From Clostridia bacterium DTU065 (GTDB lineage Bacteria; Bacillota; DTU065): DNA of 48,813 nucleotides. The notes below the pieces were generated by a model. The model was given only the letters and a program-made list of their open reading frames with translations, was not told the origin of the DNA and did no database searches. Location: positions 12,041 to 60,853 of the forward strand of contig LFSI01000036.1 of NCBI GenBank assembly GCA_001512545.1, given 5' to 3'. Made by a program: the position numbers and the translations under genes. The number at the start of each line of letters is the position of its first letter. Positions within the stretch are counted from its first letter, which is position 1. Shown here piece after piece: positions 33,184-42,647 of the stretch.

Positions 33184-34211
33184 GGTTCGATGATAACTCC
33201 TTCTTTATCTGTGACCTCACCAATCACCCAGCTCTTCCTGCCGAAGCTTTTAAGGATTTCCTGAGCCTTTGGCGCATCTTTCTCCTGGAGAATAAGCACC
33301 ATACCGATGCCCATGTTGAAGATGTTAAACATCTCCCGATGGCCAATCTGGCCGTGCTCTTCCAGGAACCGGAAGATCGGCAAAGTCTCAAAGCTCTTTT
33401 CCCTAACGAAAATGCCCTGACCTGGCTGCAAGCTGCGGGGGAGGTTCTCGTCAAAACCGCCTCCGGTAATATGGGCGATACCGTGGACCTCTACTTCTTT
33501 AAGCACAGCTAGCACTTCCCGCACGTAGATGTTCGTGGGTGTCAGCAGTACCTCTCCTAGGGTCTTTTCCGGGTCCAGATCCTCGTAGCGCTGGTTCAGG
33601 TCAAGGCCCCGATCGGCGACGACCTTCCTCACCAAACTGAAGCCGTTAGAGTGGACCCCAGACGACTCGAGCCCGAGGAGCACGTCTCCTGGAGCGACTT
33701 TAGAGCCGTCGATCAGCTTACTTCGCGAGACGACACCGGTGGCAAACCCAGCGATATCGTACTCTCCCTCATGGTACATCCCCGGCATCTCGGCAGTTTC
33801 TCCCCCGATCAGCGCGCAGTTGGCCTGACGGCAGCCTGCTGCAATACCGGACACGATAGCTTCCACCTTTGCAGGATCGTTTTTACCAATGGCGATGTAA
33901 TCCAAAAAGAAGAGGGGCTCTGCACCCTGCGCTAGCACGTCGTTGACGCACATAGCTACCGCATCAATGCCAATGGTGTCGTGGCGATCCATGGCAAAGG
34001 CGATCTTCAACTTGGTGCCTACACCGTCAGTCCCTGCAACAAGAATCGGGTCCTCCACGTTCAAAGCTGCAAGGTCAAAGAGACCTCCGAAGCTGCCGAT
34101 ATCGCTTGTGACCCCAAGGCGGCTGGTTGACGCTACGTGCTTTTTGATCCTTCTGACAACTTCATATCCAGCCTCAAGGTTGACGCCGGCTTTTTCGTAG
34201 CTATTTGCCAC
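33180..34211 (-). CDS. purM: Phosphoribosylformylglycinamidine cyclo-ligase (AIRS)
   Basis: A 343-residue enzyme that closes the imidazole ring using ATP. Motifs: LVAGTDGVGTKLKIA, ALIGGETAEMPGMY, GLESSGVHSNGFSLVRK, ITGGGFDENLPR. The start is GTG 34211, with GAGGTGG upstream lying in the end of purF, which it overlaps by 11 bases. Confidence 0.97.
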   Translation of the reverse strand: MANSYEKAGVNLEAGYEVVRRIKKHVASTSRLGVTSDIGSFGGLFDLAALNVEDPILVAGTDGVGTKLKIAFAMDRHDTIGIDAVAMCVNDVLAQGAEPLFFLDYIAIGKNDPAKVEAIVSGIAAGCRQANCALIGGETAEMPGMYHEGEYDIAGFATGVVSRSKLIDGSKVAPGDVLLGLESSGVHSNGFSLVRKVVADRGLDLNQRYEDLDPEKTLGEVLLTPTNIYVREVLAVLKEVEVHGIAHITGGGFDENLPRSLQPGQGIFVREKSFETLPIFRFLEEHGQIGHREMFNIFNMGIGMVLILQEKDAPKAQEILKSFGRKSWVIGEVTDKEGVIIEP

Positions 34212-35631
34212 CTTTTACCACCTCGCTCTCCTTTTTGCTCTCGATCTCAATGGAACTGTACAGCTGGGTTGGATAGTTGCCGTCAAAGCAGGCGGTACAA
34301 AGCTCGCTTCTTCTGCCCGCTTCGTACAAAGCATCAACTGAAAGAAACGCCAAGCTATCTGCGCCGATCATCTTGCAGACTTCGTCGTCTGTGTGGTGGC
34401 GGCAGATCAGATCGTCGTGTGAAGTGGTGTCCACGCCGTAGAAGCAGGGATTGACCAGCTGGGGCGAGGCAATCCGCACGTGAACCTCTTTAGCCCCGGC
34501 TTCTCTGAGTAGCCTGACGATCCTTTTTGACGTGGTGCCCCTGACGATCGAGTCGTCGATGAGGACTACCTTCTTATCCTTTACGATGCTGGGGACTGCA
34601 GAAAGCTTCATCCGCACCCCTTTTTCCCTCAGCTCCTGAGAAGGCTGGATGAACGTTCTGCCGATGTACTTGCTTTTGATGAGCCCCATCTCGTAGGGCA
34701 CCCCTGATGCTTCGGCGTAGCCGATGGCGGCACTAAGGCTGGAGTCGGGAACGCCGATGACAATATCGGCGTCGTCCACCGGCAGATCTCTGTAGATCAG
34801 TTTCCCCGTCTCCTTGCGGAAGGTGTGGACGTTGAGTCCTTCAATGTCGCTGTCCGGACGGGAGAAGTAGACAAACTCCATCGCGCACATGTAATGGCGC
34901 TTGTACATGGAGTAGTTGTAGCTGTGGAGTCCCTCCCGGTCTAGGACAACCACCTCGCCTGGCTCTACGTCTCTCAGGTATTTTGCACCTGTAACTTCAA
35001 AAACGCAGGTTTCGCTGGAGACGACGTAACCGCTGCCCAAAGTTCCGATGGAAAGAGGACGCAGACCGTGCTTGTCCCTGCAGCAGTAGAGTTTGTCTCT
35101 GGTCATTATCAAATAGGCAAAAGCCCCTTCTAGCTTGTTTAAAGCCTCCAAAATCACGTTCACAGTGATAGCTGTTGGCTGCTCCCGCTTGATCAAGTGG
35201 GCGAGAATCTCACTGTCTGAGGTGGACTGGAAGATACTTCCCTGATCCTCCAGAAACCTCCTGAGCTCGTTGGAGTTCACCACGCTGCCGTTATGGCAGA
35301 TGGCAAAGTCTCCGGTGTAGTGGTGGAACAAAAAGGGCTGGATGTTTTCGATCCCCGTTTTGTTCCCCACCGTATAGTGGACGTGCCCGATGGCCATGTC
35401 CCCAGAAAGGGACCTGAGGTTTTCAGCGTTGAAAACCTCGGTGACAAGGCCCATCCCCTTAACCCGGTGCATGACGCCGTTTTTGTCCACAGTGACGATA
35501 CCTGCACCTTCCTGACCCCGGTGCTGAATGGTATGCAAACCGTAGTACATCAGGTCCTTGGCGTTTTCTACGCCGTAGACGCCGAGGACTCCGCACTCTT
35601 CATTTAGGTTTCCAGCAAATAAGCGATACAT
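34201..35631 (-). CDS. purF: Amidophosphoribosyltransferase with Arg-to-His change in the glutamine site
   Basis: A 476-residue enzyme that makes phosphoribosylamine from PRPP and glutamine, the first committed step. A 12-residue propeptide precedes the nucleophile Cys13 (EECGVLGVYG). HRGQEGAG, CHNGSVVN and STSDSEIL are intact. The PRTase PRPP loop is VVLIDDSIVRGTTSKR. Cys residues (HYMCAM, NPCF, CTACF) match the Fe-S form found in Bacillus. In the region normally GHVRYxT it reads GHVHYTVG: His85, mature residue 73, replaces the Arg that binds the glutamine carboxylate. This should weaken glutamine use while leaving ammonia use possible. ATG with AAGGAGAG upstream. Confidence 0.96.
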   Translation of the reverse strand: MYRLFAGNLNEECGVLGVYGVENAKDLMYYGLHTIQHRGQEGAGIVTVDKNGVMHRVKGMGLVTEVFNAENLRSLSGDMAIGHVHYTVGNKTGIENIQPFLFHHYTGDFAICHNGSVVNSNELRRFLEDQGSIFQSTSDSEILAHLIKREQPTAITVNVILEALNKLEGAFAYLIMTRDKLYCCRDKHGLRPLSIGTLGSGYVVSSETCVFEVTGAKYLRDVEPGEVVVLDREGLHSYNYSMYKRHYMCAMEFVYFSRPDSDIEGLNVHTFRKETGKLIYRDLPVDDADIVIGVPDSSLSAAIGYAEASGVPYEMGLIKSKYIGRTFIQPSQELREKGVRMKLSAVPSIVKDKKVVLIDDSIVRGTTSKRIVRLLREAGAKEVHVRIASPQLVNPCFYGVDTTSHDDLICRHHTDDEVCKMIGADSLAFLSVDALYEAGRRSELCTACFDGNYPTQLYSSIEIESKKESEVVKGGK

Positions 35632-35646
35632 AGCGCTCTCCTTCTG

Positions 35647-36354
35647 TCACTTAGTTAGACGGTTCAAAACTTCCTCATACGCTTCTTTGACCCTGCCGAG
35701 ATCCCGGCGGAAGCGGTCCTTGTCCAGTTTAGCTCCGGTTTTAGCGTCCCAAAACCGGCAGGTGTCAGGAGAGATCTCATCGGCAAGGAGGATGCTTCCG
35801 TCAGCTGCCCTGCCGAACTCCAGCTTGAGATCGACAAGGTCCACTCCCACTGCAGCAAAAAGCTCGGTGAGCTCCCTATTGATGCGAGTTGTAAGTTCGT
35901 AGATGAGCTCGAGCTCCTGGTAGGAAGCGGCTCCGAGAAACACGGCGTGGTGGTCGTTAATCAGGGGATGCCCCAACTCATCGCTCTTGTAGCACAGCTC
36001 GTAGATGGTGTTTTCGATTCTGGTGCCTTCAGGGATGCCCAGCCGTTTGGCCATTGATCCGGCAGCAATGTTCCTTACGATCACCTCGAGAGGAATGATG
36101 CTGACCTTCCTGCACACCTGCTCTCTGTCGCTAAGGAGCCTGACAAAATGAGTGGGTATGCCCTTTTTTTCCAACCTTTCAAAGATGATCCCAGAGATTT
36201 TATTGCTGTAGATTCCCTTACCGGCAATCTCCGCCTTCTTGATGCCGCTGAAAGCTGTAGCATCGTCCTTGAAGTGCAAAATCACAAGATCGGGATCTTC
36301 GGTAAGGTATACTTCTTTCGCACTTCCCTCGTAGAGTAGCTTGCGTTTTTCCAT
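35647..36354 (-). CDS. purC: SAICAR synthetase
   Basis: A 235-residue enzyme that couples CAIR and aspartate. [13 protein letters not shown] at the N-terminus, [24 protein letters not shown] and [10 protein letters not shown], followed by [14 protein letters not shown], are complete. The frame is open from 36459, but GGAGG lies seven bases before ATG 36354, which gives the usual length. 15-base gap to purF. Confidence 0.97.
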   Translation of the reverse strand: MEKRKLLYEGSAKEVYLTEDPDLVILHFKDDATAFSGIKKAEIAGKGIYSNKISGIIFERLEKKGIPTHFVRLLSDREQVCRKVSIIPLEVIVRNIAAGSMAKRLGIPEGTRIENTIYELCYKSDELGHPLINDHHAVFLGAASYQELELIYELTTRINRELTELFAAVGVDLVDLKLEFGRAADGSILLADEISPDTCRFWDAKTGAKLDKDRFRRDLGRVKEAYEEVLNRLTK

Positions 36355-36376
36355 TAGTCTGCCTCCGGTCGAACTG

Positions 36377-39300
36377 CTATTTGCCCTGAAAGTACCTGAC
36401 AGCGTTTGCGAAGATATCCTGGTGTTTCGTTCCCGGAATGTTCTTGTACAGGTTGTCATCTAGGCGCTCAGAGTAGCACATCTTGCCGAGTACCAAACCA
36501 TCCGACGAGACGATACCTTCAATGGCATACTCCGAGCCAGAGGGATTCATGGGCGATGTCATTGTAGGATTGCCTTCGAAGTCTGCGTACTGGAACGCCA
36601 CCTGTCCCTTTTCAAACAGCACCTCTGCCTGGTCTTTGGAAAGAACCAACTTCCCTTCGCTGTGGGAAAAGGGCACGGTGAAGATATCGCCAATTGCAAA
36701 GGAGCTCAGCCACGGTGAGTTGGTTGAAGCCACTCTGGTTGAAACCATCTGGCTCACATGACCGCCGAGGTCGTTTCTAAAGAGCGTTGGCGAGTCTTCT
36801 CCTACCTCTCCCAGTCTGCCATATGGCAGAAGTCCTGTATCGAGGAGGGCTTTGAAGCCGCTGGCAATGCCGAGAATCAGTCCCTTGCGCTCTAGGAGCT
36901 TGCGGATCTGGTCAGCTACTAGCCCGTCCAGTAGGACCCCTGAAATGAACTTTGCGGACCATTCTGGATCTGAATCCAGACTGAAGCTGCCGCAGACAAC
37001 CAGGATATCCGATTGGGCTATGGTCCGTGCTACTTCATCTAGAGAAACACGAACATCATCTGCCGTCAGGTTCTTGAAAACAGTTGTCACAACTTCTGCA
37101 CCGGCTTTCTTGAAAGCCCTGGCTATCTCGTATTCGCCGTTTGTACCTGGGAAAACCGGCACGTAAACTGTTGGAGTCTTTTTAGGTCCGGGATATGCGA
37201 TTTCCCTCTTTGGGGCCGCTGGTGCTTCCACTTTCCCGGATTTGTCTGTACGGTAGTTGTAGATCTCCCCGTACTTTGCGGTATTTGCCTTCCACAGCTC
37301 ATCAAGGGTAAACGGCGTGCCGTTAATCAGCCACTTTGAACTGGTTCTGCCTAAAAGCTCGCCAAAAGGCAGCTCCTCTTTGGACTCGACCACAATTGAG
37401 CCGTAGCTGCAGGCAAACAGGTCCTGTTCTGCAGCTTCTACTTCAAAGCCAATGCTGTTACCGAAGCTCATTTTGGCCAGTGCTTCAGAAATGCCGCCAA
37501 AGCCCACTGCATAAGCGCTGACGATCCTGCCGTCTGTTATTGCCTCGCGCACTTTGCCGAAGTTCTCCTTCAGCTCTTCGGTGTTGGGGCTGTAACTTTC
37601 TAGCGGATTGTGCCTAATGAGGTAGATGTAGTTGCCTTCGGCTTTGAAGTCCGTTGAGATGACTTCTTTGGCGCTTACGGTGGTGATGCCAAAGGCCATC
37701 AGCATTGGCGGCACGTGGATATCTTTGAACGTTCCGGACATGGAGTCCTTACCCCCTATGGAAGGGAGTTTGAACGCATCTTGCATTCTGATGGCTCCAA
37801 GTAAGGCCGCAAAAGGCAAACCCCATGCGTACTCGTCTGTCATCTTCTGGAAGTACTCCTGGAAGGAGAACCTGATGTTTCTGTAATCTGCACCTGCAGC
37901 TACGATCTTAGCGATGGCCTCTACCACCGCATACTGGCTACCGTGGTAGGTGCTCCACTTGCTGATTTCAGGGTTGTAGCCGTAGGCCATGATGGAGCAG
38001 AGGTCGGTGCTGCCTTCTGCAGGCAGTTTCTGTACCGAGACCTGAGTTTCCGATGCTTGGTACTTGCCGCCGTAGGGCATGAGAACTGTAGAAGCCCCTG
38101 CAGTGGAATCGAACATCTGCACCAAGCCCTTTTGGGTGAGAACGTTGCGATCGGAGAGGTTGTTCAGGACTTTCTCCTTTAGAGTCTTTCCCGGCACCTC
38201 CCGGACGAAGGGATCCTTTTCGTCAACACTACCAACGGCAACCTTCGTGTAGTGGGTCGCCCCAGCGCTATCCAGGAAGCTGCGCTTGAGGTTCACGCAT
38301 TCTCTGCCTTCAAAGAACATCCTCAGCCTACCGGTGTCTGTGACGTCTGCAACGTGGACAACCTCCAGGTTCTCCTCATTGCAGTATCTCTCAAACTCTT
38401 CTTGGTCCTTTTTGGCAATAACAACCGCCATCCGTTCTTGAGACTCGGAGATAGCAATCTCTGTAGCATTTAAGCCCCGGTACTTGACCTTAACTCGGTC
38501 CAGATAGATGTCCAGACTGTCTGCAAGCTCGCCGATGGCAACAGAGACACCACCTGCGCCGAAGTCGTTGGACTTTTTGATCAGCTTGGAGACCTCCGGT
38601 CTTCTGAACAAGCGGGTAATCTTGCGCTCTTCAATGGGATTGCCCTTCTGCACTTCGCTTGAGGACTCTTCCATGGAAAACTCGGTGTGTTCTTTAGAGG
38701 AACCAGTAGCGCCTCCTACACCGTCTCTACCGGTTCTGCCTCCGAGCATCAGCACGATGTCCCCTGGCTGGGGCGTCTCGCGCTTGATGTTTTCATACTT
38801 CACTGCACCTACCACGGCACCGAGCTCCATTCTCTTTGCCACGTACCGATCATCGTAGATCTCCCGTACATAGGTTGCCGGCAAGCCGATCTGATTGCCG
38901 TAGCTGGCGTACCCTTGAGCTGCTTTTTTGGAGATAACCCGCTGGGGGAGCTTGCCCTCGAGAGTTTCTGAAACGCTCTGGAAGATATCTCCTGCCCCTG
39001 TAACTCTCATAGCTTGATAGACATAGCTCCTACCTGACAGAGGGTCGCGAATGGCGCCTCCTAGACAGGTGGACGCGCCTCCGAAAGGCTCGATTTCTGT
39101 AGGATGGTTGTGGGTTTCGTTTTTGAACATGAGCAGCCACTTTTCCAGTTTTCCGTCTACAGGTACGTCCACAACGATGGAGCAGGCATTGTGCTCGTCG
39201 GACTCTTCGAGATCGTCGAGATAACCGTGTTTCTTCAGGTACTTTGCCGCAATAAGGGCCATATCCATAAGGCAGACGGGCCTGTCCTCTCTTCCAAGGT

Positions 39301-40063
39301 CCTTACGCATGGAATAATAGAGGTCAAGGGCGTCTTCGAGCTCTGTCTTAATGAAACTCTCGTCGATGGTGATTTTGTCGATAACAGTGTTGAAGGTGGT
39401 GTGTCTGCAGTGATCTGACCAGTAGGTGTCCAAAATCCGCAGCTCGGTTTCGTTAGGATCGCGGTTTTCCGAGGCAAAGTAGTCCTGGACCGCTTTGAGG
39501 TCTTCTTTGGTCATGGCTAGGGACATGGTATCGATTAGATTTAAAAGTCCGGTTTCATCCAGGTCCCTAAACCCTTGTATAACTTCTACCGGTTTGGGCA
39601 CCCCGTCATCCCTAAAGGTAAGAACCGAGAGGTCCTTCTCTCTGGAGTCAACGTGGTTGACGTAGTAGTTTTTGATCTTCAAAAGGTCTTCTTCAGAGAG
39701 GTCGTCGTCGAAGACCAGGAGCTTTGCGGTCTTGACCCTGATATCCTTTGCAGGGTCCAAAAGCTTGACGCAGGACTCGGCCACAGCTGCTCTCTGATCG
39801 AACTGTCCGGGCTTTAGTTCATAGGCAAAGTACTTCTTTCCGGAAAAGTCGTAGCTGTCGTAGAGAACCTCGCTCTGAATCTCGCAGAACACCCGGTACT
39901 TGGCCTGTTCTAAAAGTTCTGGGGTGAAGCCGAAAAGGTCGTATACATTCAGGATTCTGAGGGTCTTAACGTCCAGGTTCAGACTGGAGTTTAACTCTTG
40001 TTTAAGGCTTTTTGCTTCCAGTTGAAATGCCGGTTTTTTCTCAACGTAAATCCGATAGTTCAT
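36377..40063 (-). CDS. purL: Fused FGAM synthase PurL with degenerate glutaminase domain
   Basis: A 1228-residue, single-chain enzyme of the clostridial fused type. The synthase part (~1-960) carries [46 protein letters not shown] and GGKDSMSGT. The C-terminal ~963-1228 is a class I glutamine-amidotransferase fold, but where active enzymes have GICNGFQAL it reads GIASGFKAL (Ala1067, codon GCC at 36863-36865), and where they have KMGHSER it reads KMCYSER (Tyr1197, codon TAC at 36473-36475). Nearby GGFS and TNCEY are CGSFS and TNGEY. The frame stays open to the normal C-terminus, so the fold is kept while glutaminase catalysis appears lost. Start at ATG 40063 (TGAGGT upstream) rather than 40093. 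No purS or purQ is seen. Confidence 0.95.
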   Translation of the reverse strand: MNYRIYVEKKPAFQLEAKSLKQELNSSLNLDVKTLRILNVYDLFGFTPELLEQAKYRVFCEIQSEVLYDSYDFSGKKYFAYELKPGQFDQRAAVAESCVKLLDPAKDIRVKTAKLLVFDDDLSEEDLLKIKNYYVNHVDSREKDLSVLTFRDDGVPKPVEVIQGFRDLDETGLLNLIDTMSLAMTKEDLKAVQDYFASENRDPNETELRILDTYWSDHCRHTTFNTVIDKITIDESFIKTELEDALDLYYSMRKDLGREDRPVCLMDMALIAAKYLKKHGYLDDLEESDEHNACSIVVDVPVDGKLEKWLLMFKNETHNHPTEIEPFGGASTCLGGAIRDPLSGRSYVYQAMRVTGAGDIFQSVSETLEGKLPQRVISKKAAQGYASYGNQIGLPATYVREIYDDRYVAKRMELGAVVGAVKYENIKRETPQPGDIVLMLGGRTGRDGVGGATGSSKEHTEFSMEESSSEVQKGNPIEERKITRLFRRPEVSKLIKKSNDFGAGGVSVAIGELADSLDIYLDRVKVKYRGLNATEIAISESQERMAVVIAKKDQEEFERYCNEENLEVVHVADVTDTGRLRMFFEGRECVNLKRSFLDSAGATHYTKVAVGSVDEKDPFVREVPGKTLKEKVLNNLSDRNVLTQKGLVQMFDSTAGASTVLMPYGGKYQASETQVSVQKLPAEGSTDLCSIMAYGYNPEISKWSTYHGSQYAVVEAIAKIVAAGADYRNIRFSFQEYFQKMTDEYAWGLPFAALLGAIRMQDAFKLPSIGGKDSMSGTFKDIHVPPMLMAFGITTVSAKEVISTDFKAEGNYIYLIRHNPLESYSPNTEELKENFGKVREAITDGRIVSAYAVGFGGISEALAKMSFGNSIGFEVEAAEQDLFACSYGSIVVESKEELPFGELLGRTSSKWLINGTPFTLDELWKANTAKYGEIYNYRTDKSGKVEAPAAPKREIAYPGPKKTPTVYVPVFPGTNGEYEIARAFKKAGAEVVTTVFKNLTADDVRVSLDEVARTIAQSDILVVCGSFSLDSDPEWSAKFISGVLLDGLVADQIRKLLERKGLILGIASGFKALLDTGLLPYGRLGEVGEDSPTLFRNDLGGHVSQMVSTRVASTNSPWLSSFAIGDIFTVPFSHSEGKLVLSKDQAEVLFEKGQVAFQYADFEGNPTMTSPMNPSGSEYAIEGIVSSDGLVLGKMCYSERLDDNLYKNIPGTKHQDIFANAVRYFQGK

Positions 40064-40107
40064 ATTCTTGACCTCACATCTAAGATTTGGCACTAGGTGC
40101 CAGCGGT

Positions 40108-41235
40108 TTATCTGGATTCCAATTCGGTTTTAACAAACTGAACGAACTGATCTTCGGTCATGTTGGTAAGGGTCACATGGCCCATCTTCCGTAAAGGTCT
40201 GGGCTCTTTTTTCCCGTAGAGGTGGATGTAGGCGCTTTGGCCTTCTTGAAGCCGTTTTTTCTCCACAACCTCCTCGTATTTTGGCACCATCCACAGATCC
40301 TTCCCAAGGAGGTTTTTCATCACGCAGGGAGAGAGCAACTTTGGTTCTTCCAGGGGTAACCCCAAAAGAAACCTGGTCAGCTCTCTGTACTGATTGGTGC
40401 TGCAGCCTTCTATGGTGTAGTGGCCGCTGTTATGGGGCCTTGGAGCCATCTCGTTGAAATAGAAGGAGCTGCCTTTCACAAAGTACTCGATGCACAAAAT
40501 TCCAAGATAACCAGCTCTTTCCATAAAGCGCACAGTTGCAGCCTTAATCTCGGCTTCCAAGCTCTCTTCCAGTCCCGAGGGGACGATGGACAGGTCCAGA
40601 ATGCCGTTTCGATGGATGTTCCTGCTGATTGGAAAGGTGATGGTCGCATCTTTGCTTCGCACCGCAATCACCGAGACTTCACAGTCGAAGTCGATGAACT
40701 CCTCAACAACTCCAGGAGTGCCGAAGTAAGGCTCTACCTTGGCCAGATCTTGTTCGCTCTTTATGAGCACCTGGCCATGGCCGTCATAGCCCAAAGTGCG
40801 GGTTTTATAGATGCAGGGATAACCCAACTCCTCCACTGCACGATCTAGGTCTGTTTTAGTGGTGCAGCTGACAAATCTTGCGGTGCAAAGCCCGTGGGCG
40901 TTGGCATTTTCCTTCTCCCTTAGCCTATCTTGGGAGTCGAAAAGAGGCCGTATTCCCTGTTTGATGTTGTACCTTGCGTCCAAATCCACGAGATAGTCCG
41001 CTTTGACGTTTTCAAACTCATACGTTACCACATCGCTCTTTTTGCAAAGAGCCTCTAGTGCGTCAAAATCGTCAAAAGAAGCCGTGATAAACTCGTCTGC
41101 AACTCGGCTGCAGGGAGCGTCTTTGTCAGGATCGAGAACAACCGCTTTTGCACCGAAGCTGTGAATCTCCTCCACCAGCATCATGCCCAGCTGCCCGCCA
41201 CCGAGAATACCAATCCACTTAAAACTCAATGTCAA
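40108..41235 (-). CDS. purK: N5-carboxyaminoimidazole ribonucleotide synthase
   Basis: A 375-residue ATP-grasp enzyme that carboxylates AIR with bicarbonate. [40 protein letters not shown] and [17 protein letters not shown] are canonical. The start appears to be TTG 41235 with AAAGGA five bases upstream inside purE; a second TTG six bases on is also possible. Overlaps purE by 17 bases. Confidence 0.96.
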   Translation of the reverse strand: MTLSFKWIGILGGGQLGMMLVEEIHSFGAKAVVLDPDKDAPCSRVADEFITASFDDFDALEALCKKSDVVTYEFENVKADYLVDLDARYNIKQGIRPLFDSQDRLREKENANAHGLCTARFVSCTTKTDLDRAVEELGYPCIYKTRTLGYDGHGQVLIKSEQDLAKVEPYFGTPGVVEEFIDFDCEVSVIAVRSKDATITFPISRNIHRNGILDLSIVPSGLEESLEAEIKAATVRFMERAGYLGILCIEYFVKGSSFYFNEMAPRPHNSGHYTIEGCSTNQYRELTRFLLGLPLEEPKLLSPCVMKNLLGKDLWMVPKYEEVVEKKRLQEGQSAYIHLYGKKEPRPLRKMGHVTLTNMTEDQFVQFVKTELESR

Positions 41236-41689
41236 GCACGTCCTTTGTCTGCTTTTCTCTGAAGGCGTGGAGCTTTTGGGAAAGCTCTGGATCGTTAATA
41301 GCTAGAATTGAGATAGCATACAATGCAGCGTTCTTTGCACCGTTGATGGCCATTGTGCCCACCGGTACGCCCCCTGGCATCTGCACGATGGAAAGGAGCG
41401 AGTCCAAGCCGTTAAGAGCTCGGCTTTTTACCGGAACGCCAACCACCGGAAGGGTGGTGTTCGATGCCACCATACCCGGAAGGTGCGCTGCTCCTCCGGC
41501 ACCTGCTATGATCACCTTCAGTCCCCTCTCCTCGGCTTCCCTGGCATACGAGTAAAGCAGCTCGGGAGTGCGGTGCGCAGAAACAACTTTCTTTTCGTAA
41601 GGAACGCCAAAGGACTCCAGAACCTCGCAGGCTTCTTTCATCACATCGTAATCGGAGATAGATCCCATAATCACGCCAACTAATGCCAC
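41219..41689 (-). CDS. purE: N5-carboxyaminoimidazole ribonucleotide mutase, class I
   Basis: A 156-residue enzyme that converts N5-CAIR to [26 protein letters not shown] and the [14 protein letters not shown] loop are complete. Presence of purK confirms the class I mutase role. Start GTG with GAGGAGG eight bases upstream. First structural gene of the operon, about 285 bases after the riboswitch aptamer. Confidence 0.97.
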   Translation of the reverse strand: MALVGVIMGSISDYDVMKEACEVLESFGVPYEKKVVSAHRTPELLYSYAREAEERGLKVIIAGAGGAAHLPGMVASNTTLPVVGVPVKSRALNGLDSLLSIVQMPGGVPVGTMAINGAKNAALYAISILAINDPELSQKLHAFREKQTKDVLDIEF

Positions 41690-41912
41690 AGCGAAAACCT
41701 CCTCGAGATGTTTCCTAAAACCTCTATAAATTTAAAAAACAGCGACAAAACGCCACTGTTCACAGCACAACTCTACAAATATGGAACTTTGTATTGTTTA
41801 GCTAGTCTCTTTTTCATGCTTCAAGCCTCTTTCGGTGTAGATTTTGGTAAGCAGAAAAGAGTGACTAGTATCTCCATTTGCAGGCCACATTTTCCTAAAA
41901 TCGGCAGATAAC
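41690..41912 (-). other. Long untranslated leader between riboswitch terminator and purE
   Basis: No gene seen. It carries another GCTTACCAA (plus 41844-41852), able to pair with the TTGGTAAGC arm of the terminator, and near its end a CTGT/ACAG hairpin and an ACAG..CTGTTTTTT segment resembling a weak further terminator. The ~220 bases after the main terminator are longer than a simple riboswitch needs. Confidence 0.5.
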
Positions 41913-41968
41913 AAAAAAAGCTTACCAAATTCGGAAAAAGTGGTAAGCAAAAAAAGACCTAATGGCCT
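41913..41968 (-). terminator. Tandem terminators of the guanine riboswitch
   Basis: First hairpin AGGCC/GGTCT (plus 41964-41968 and 41955-41959) with seven T. Second, stronger hairpin GCTTACCA/TGGTAAGC (plus 41941-41948 and 41920-41927, 13-nt loop) with seven T. The 5' arm of the second could instead pair with TGGTAAGC in aptamer P2. Confidence 0.85.
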
Positions 41969-41973
41969 GTTTT

Positions 41974-42045
41974 TTTCTTGTAGTCTCTGAATTTACGGTT
42001 CAGAGGTAGAAACTTGCTTACCAATTAAAGCGATTATACAAGAAA
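41974..42045 (-). promoter_or_regulatory. Guanine (purine) riboswitch aptamer
   Basis: The minus strand shows P1 TTTCTTGTA/TACAAGAAA, J1/2 TAATC, P2 GCTTTAATTGGTAAGC, J2/3 AAGTTTCTACC, a P3 stem TCTGAA/TTCAGA enclosing the loop CCGTAAA, and J3/1 GACTAC. The C in GACTA specifies guanine/hypoxanthine rather than adenine. It controls the whole purEKLCFMNHD operon through the terminators immediately downstream. Confidence 0.95.
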
Positions 42046-42072
42046 AACTCGTATCTATTAGATTGTGTTTTA

Positions 42073-42081
42073 ATCATACCA
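42073..42081 (-). promoter_or_regulatory. Extended -10 promoter of the purine operon
   Basis: TGG followed by TATGAT (minus strand) forms an extended -10 about 30 bases before the aptamer; no good -35 is seen. A TATAAT inside P1/J1-2 of the aptamer is part of the riboswitch, not a likely promoter. Confidence 0.5.
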
Positions 42082-42190
42082 TAAAGCTTTTGGCATTACT
42101 AGTAAATTTTAAAAGCCAAATACGTGCCCCTGCCTCAGATGGCGTATACAAAAAAGCTAGTTCTCGCCACCAAAAGTATTCCTGCGCCAT

Positions 42191-42215
42191 ACAAAAAACC
42201 GGGAGATCCCGGTTT
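42191..42215 (-). terminator. Terminator of the nfo-to-dut operon
   Basis: AAACCGGG/CCCGGTTT (42196-42215 with a four-base loop) followed by six T on the minus strand; it begins within the dut stop codon. Confidence 0.9.
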
Positions 42216-42646
42216 CAAATGCCAGTGCTGCCGAAGCCCCCTGTTCCCCTTTGGGAGTCCGGTAGAGCGTCTACCTCTTCGAACTCGACTTTTTCGTAGC
42301 GGGTGATAACCATCTGCGCTAAGCGCATCCCCTTCTCTACGACAAAATCCTCTTTACCCACGTTGATCATAATCAGGGCGATCTCTCCCCTGTAGTCAGC
42401 ATCGATGGTGCCCGGGGTGTTTAGGAGTGTGAGCCCGTGTTTAAGTGCAAGACCGCTTCTCGGCCTGATCTGGGCTTCATAACCCTCCGGAAGGCTGATG
42501 GCAATTCCCGTGGGTACCAGTGTAATCTCGCCCCGCTTCAGCACCACGTCGATGCGGGAATACAGATCCATCCCCGCTGAAAAAGGTGTTTTATAGCTTG
42601 GAAGAGGCAGGGAATTATCCAGCCTCTGTATCTTGACTTTCAGCAT
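42215..42646 (-). CDS. dut: dUTP diphosphatase
   Basis: A 143-residue trimeric dUTPase that hydrolyses dUTP to dUMP. The five family motifs are visible: [39 protein letters not shown] and [10 protein letters not shown]. The frame could start at 42664, but GGGGTGATTGAG precedes ATG 42646 (MLKVKIQ), one base after the mlpA stop. Confidence 0.97.
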   Translation of the reverse strand: MLKVKIQRLDNSLPLPSYKTPFSAGMDLYSRIDVVLKRGEITLVPTGIAISLPEGYEAQIRPRSGLALKHGLTLLNTPGTIDADYRGEIALIMINVGKEDFVVEKGMRLAQMVITRYEKVEFEEVDALPDSQRGTGGFGSTGI

Positions 42647-42647
42647 C

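Noticed and set aside
36355-36459. 35-residue N-terminal extension of PurC
   Set aside because: Lies within the purL end; the SD and the usual family length point to ATG 36354.
42031-42036. TATAAT in front of the purine leader as -10
   Set aside because: It lies in P1/J1-2 of the aptamer and a start there would remove the 5' strand of P1.
41974-42045. Adenine-type riboswitch reading
   Set aside because: J3/1 reads GACTA with C at the discriminating position, which indicates guanine/hypoxanthine.
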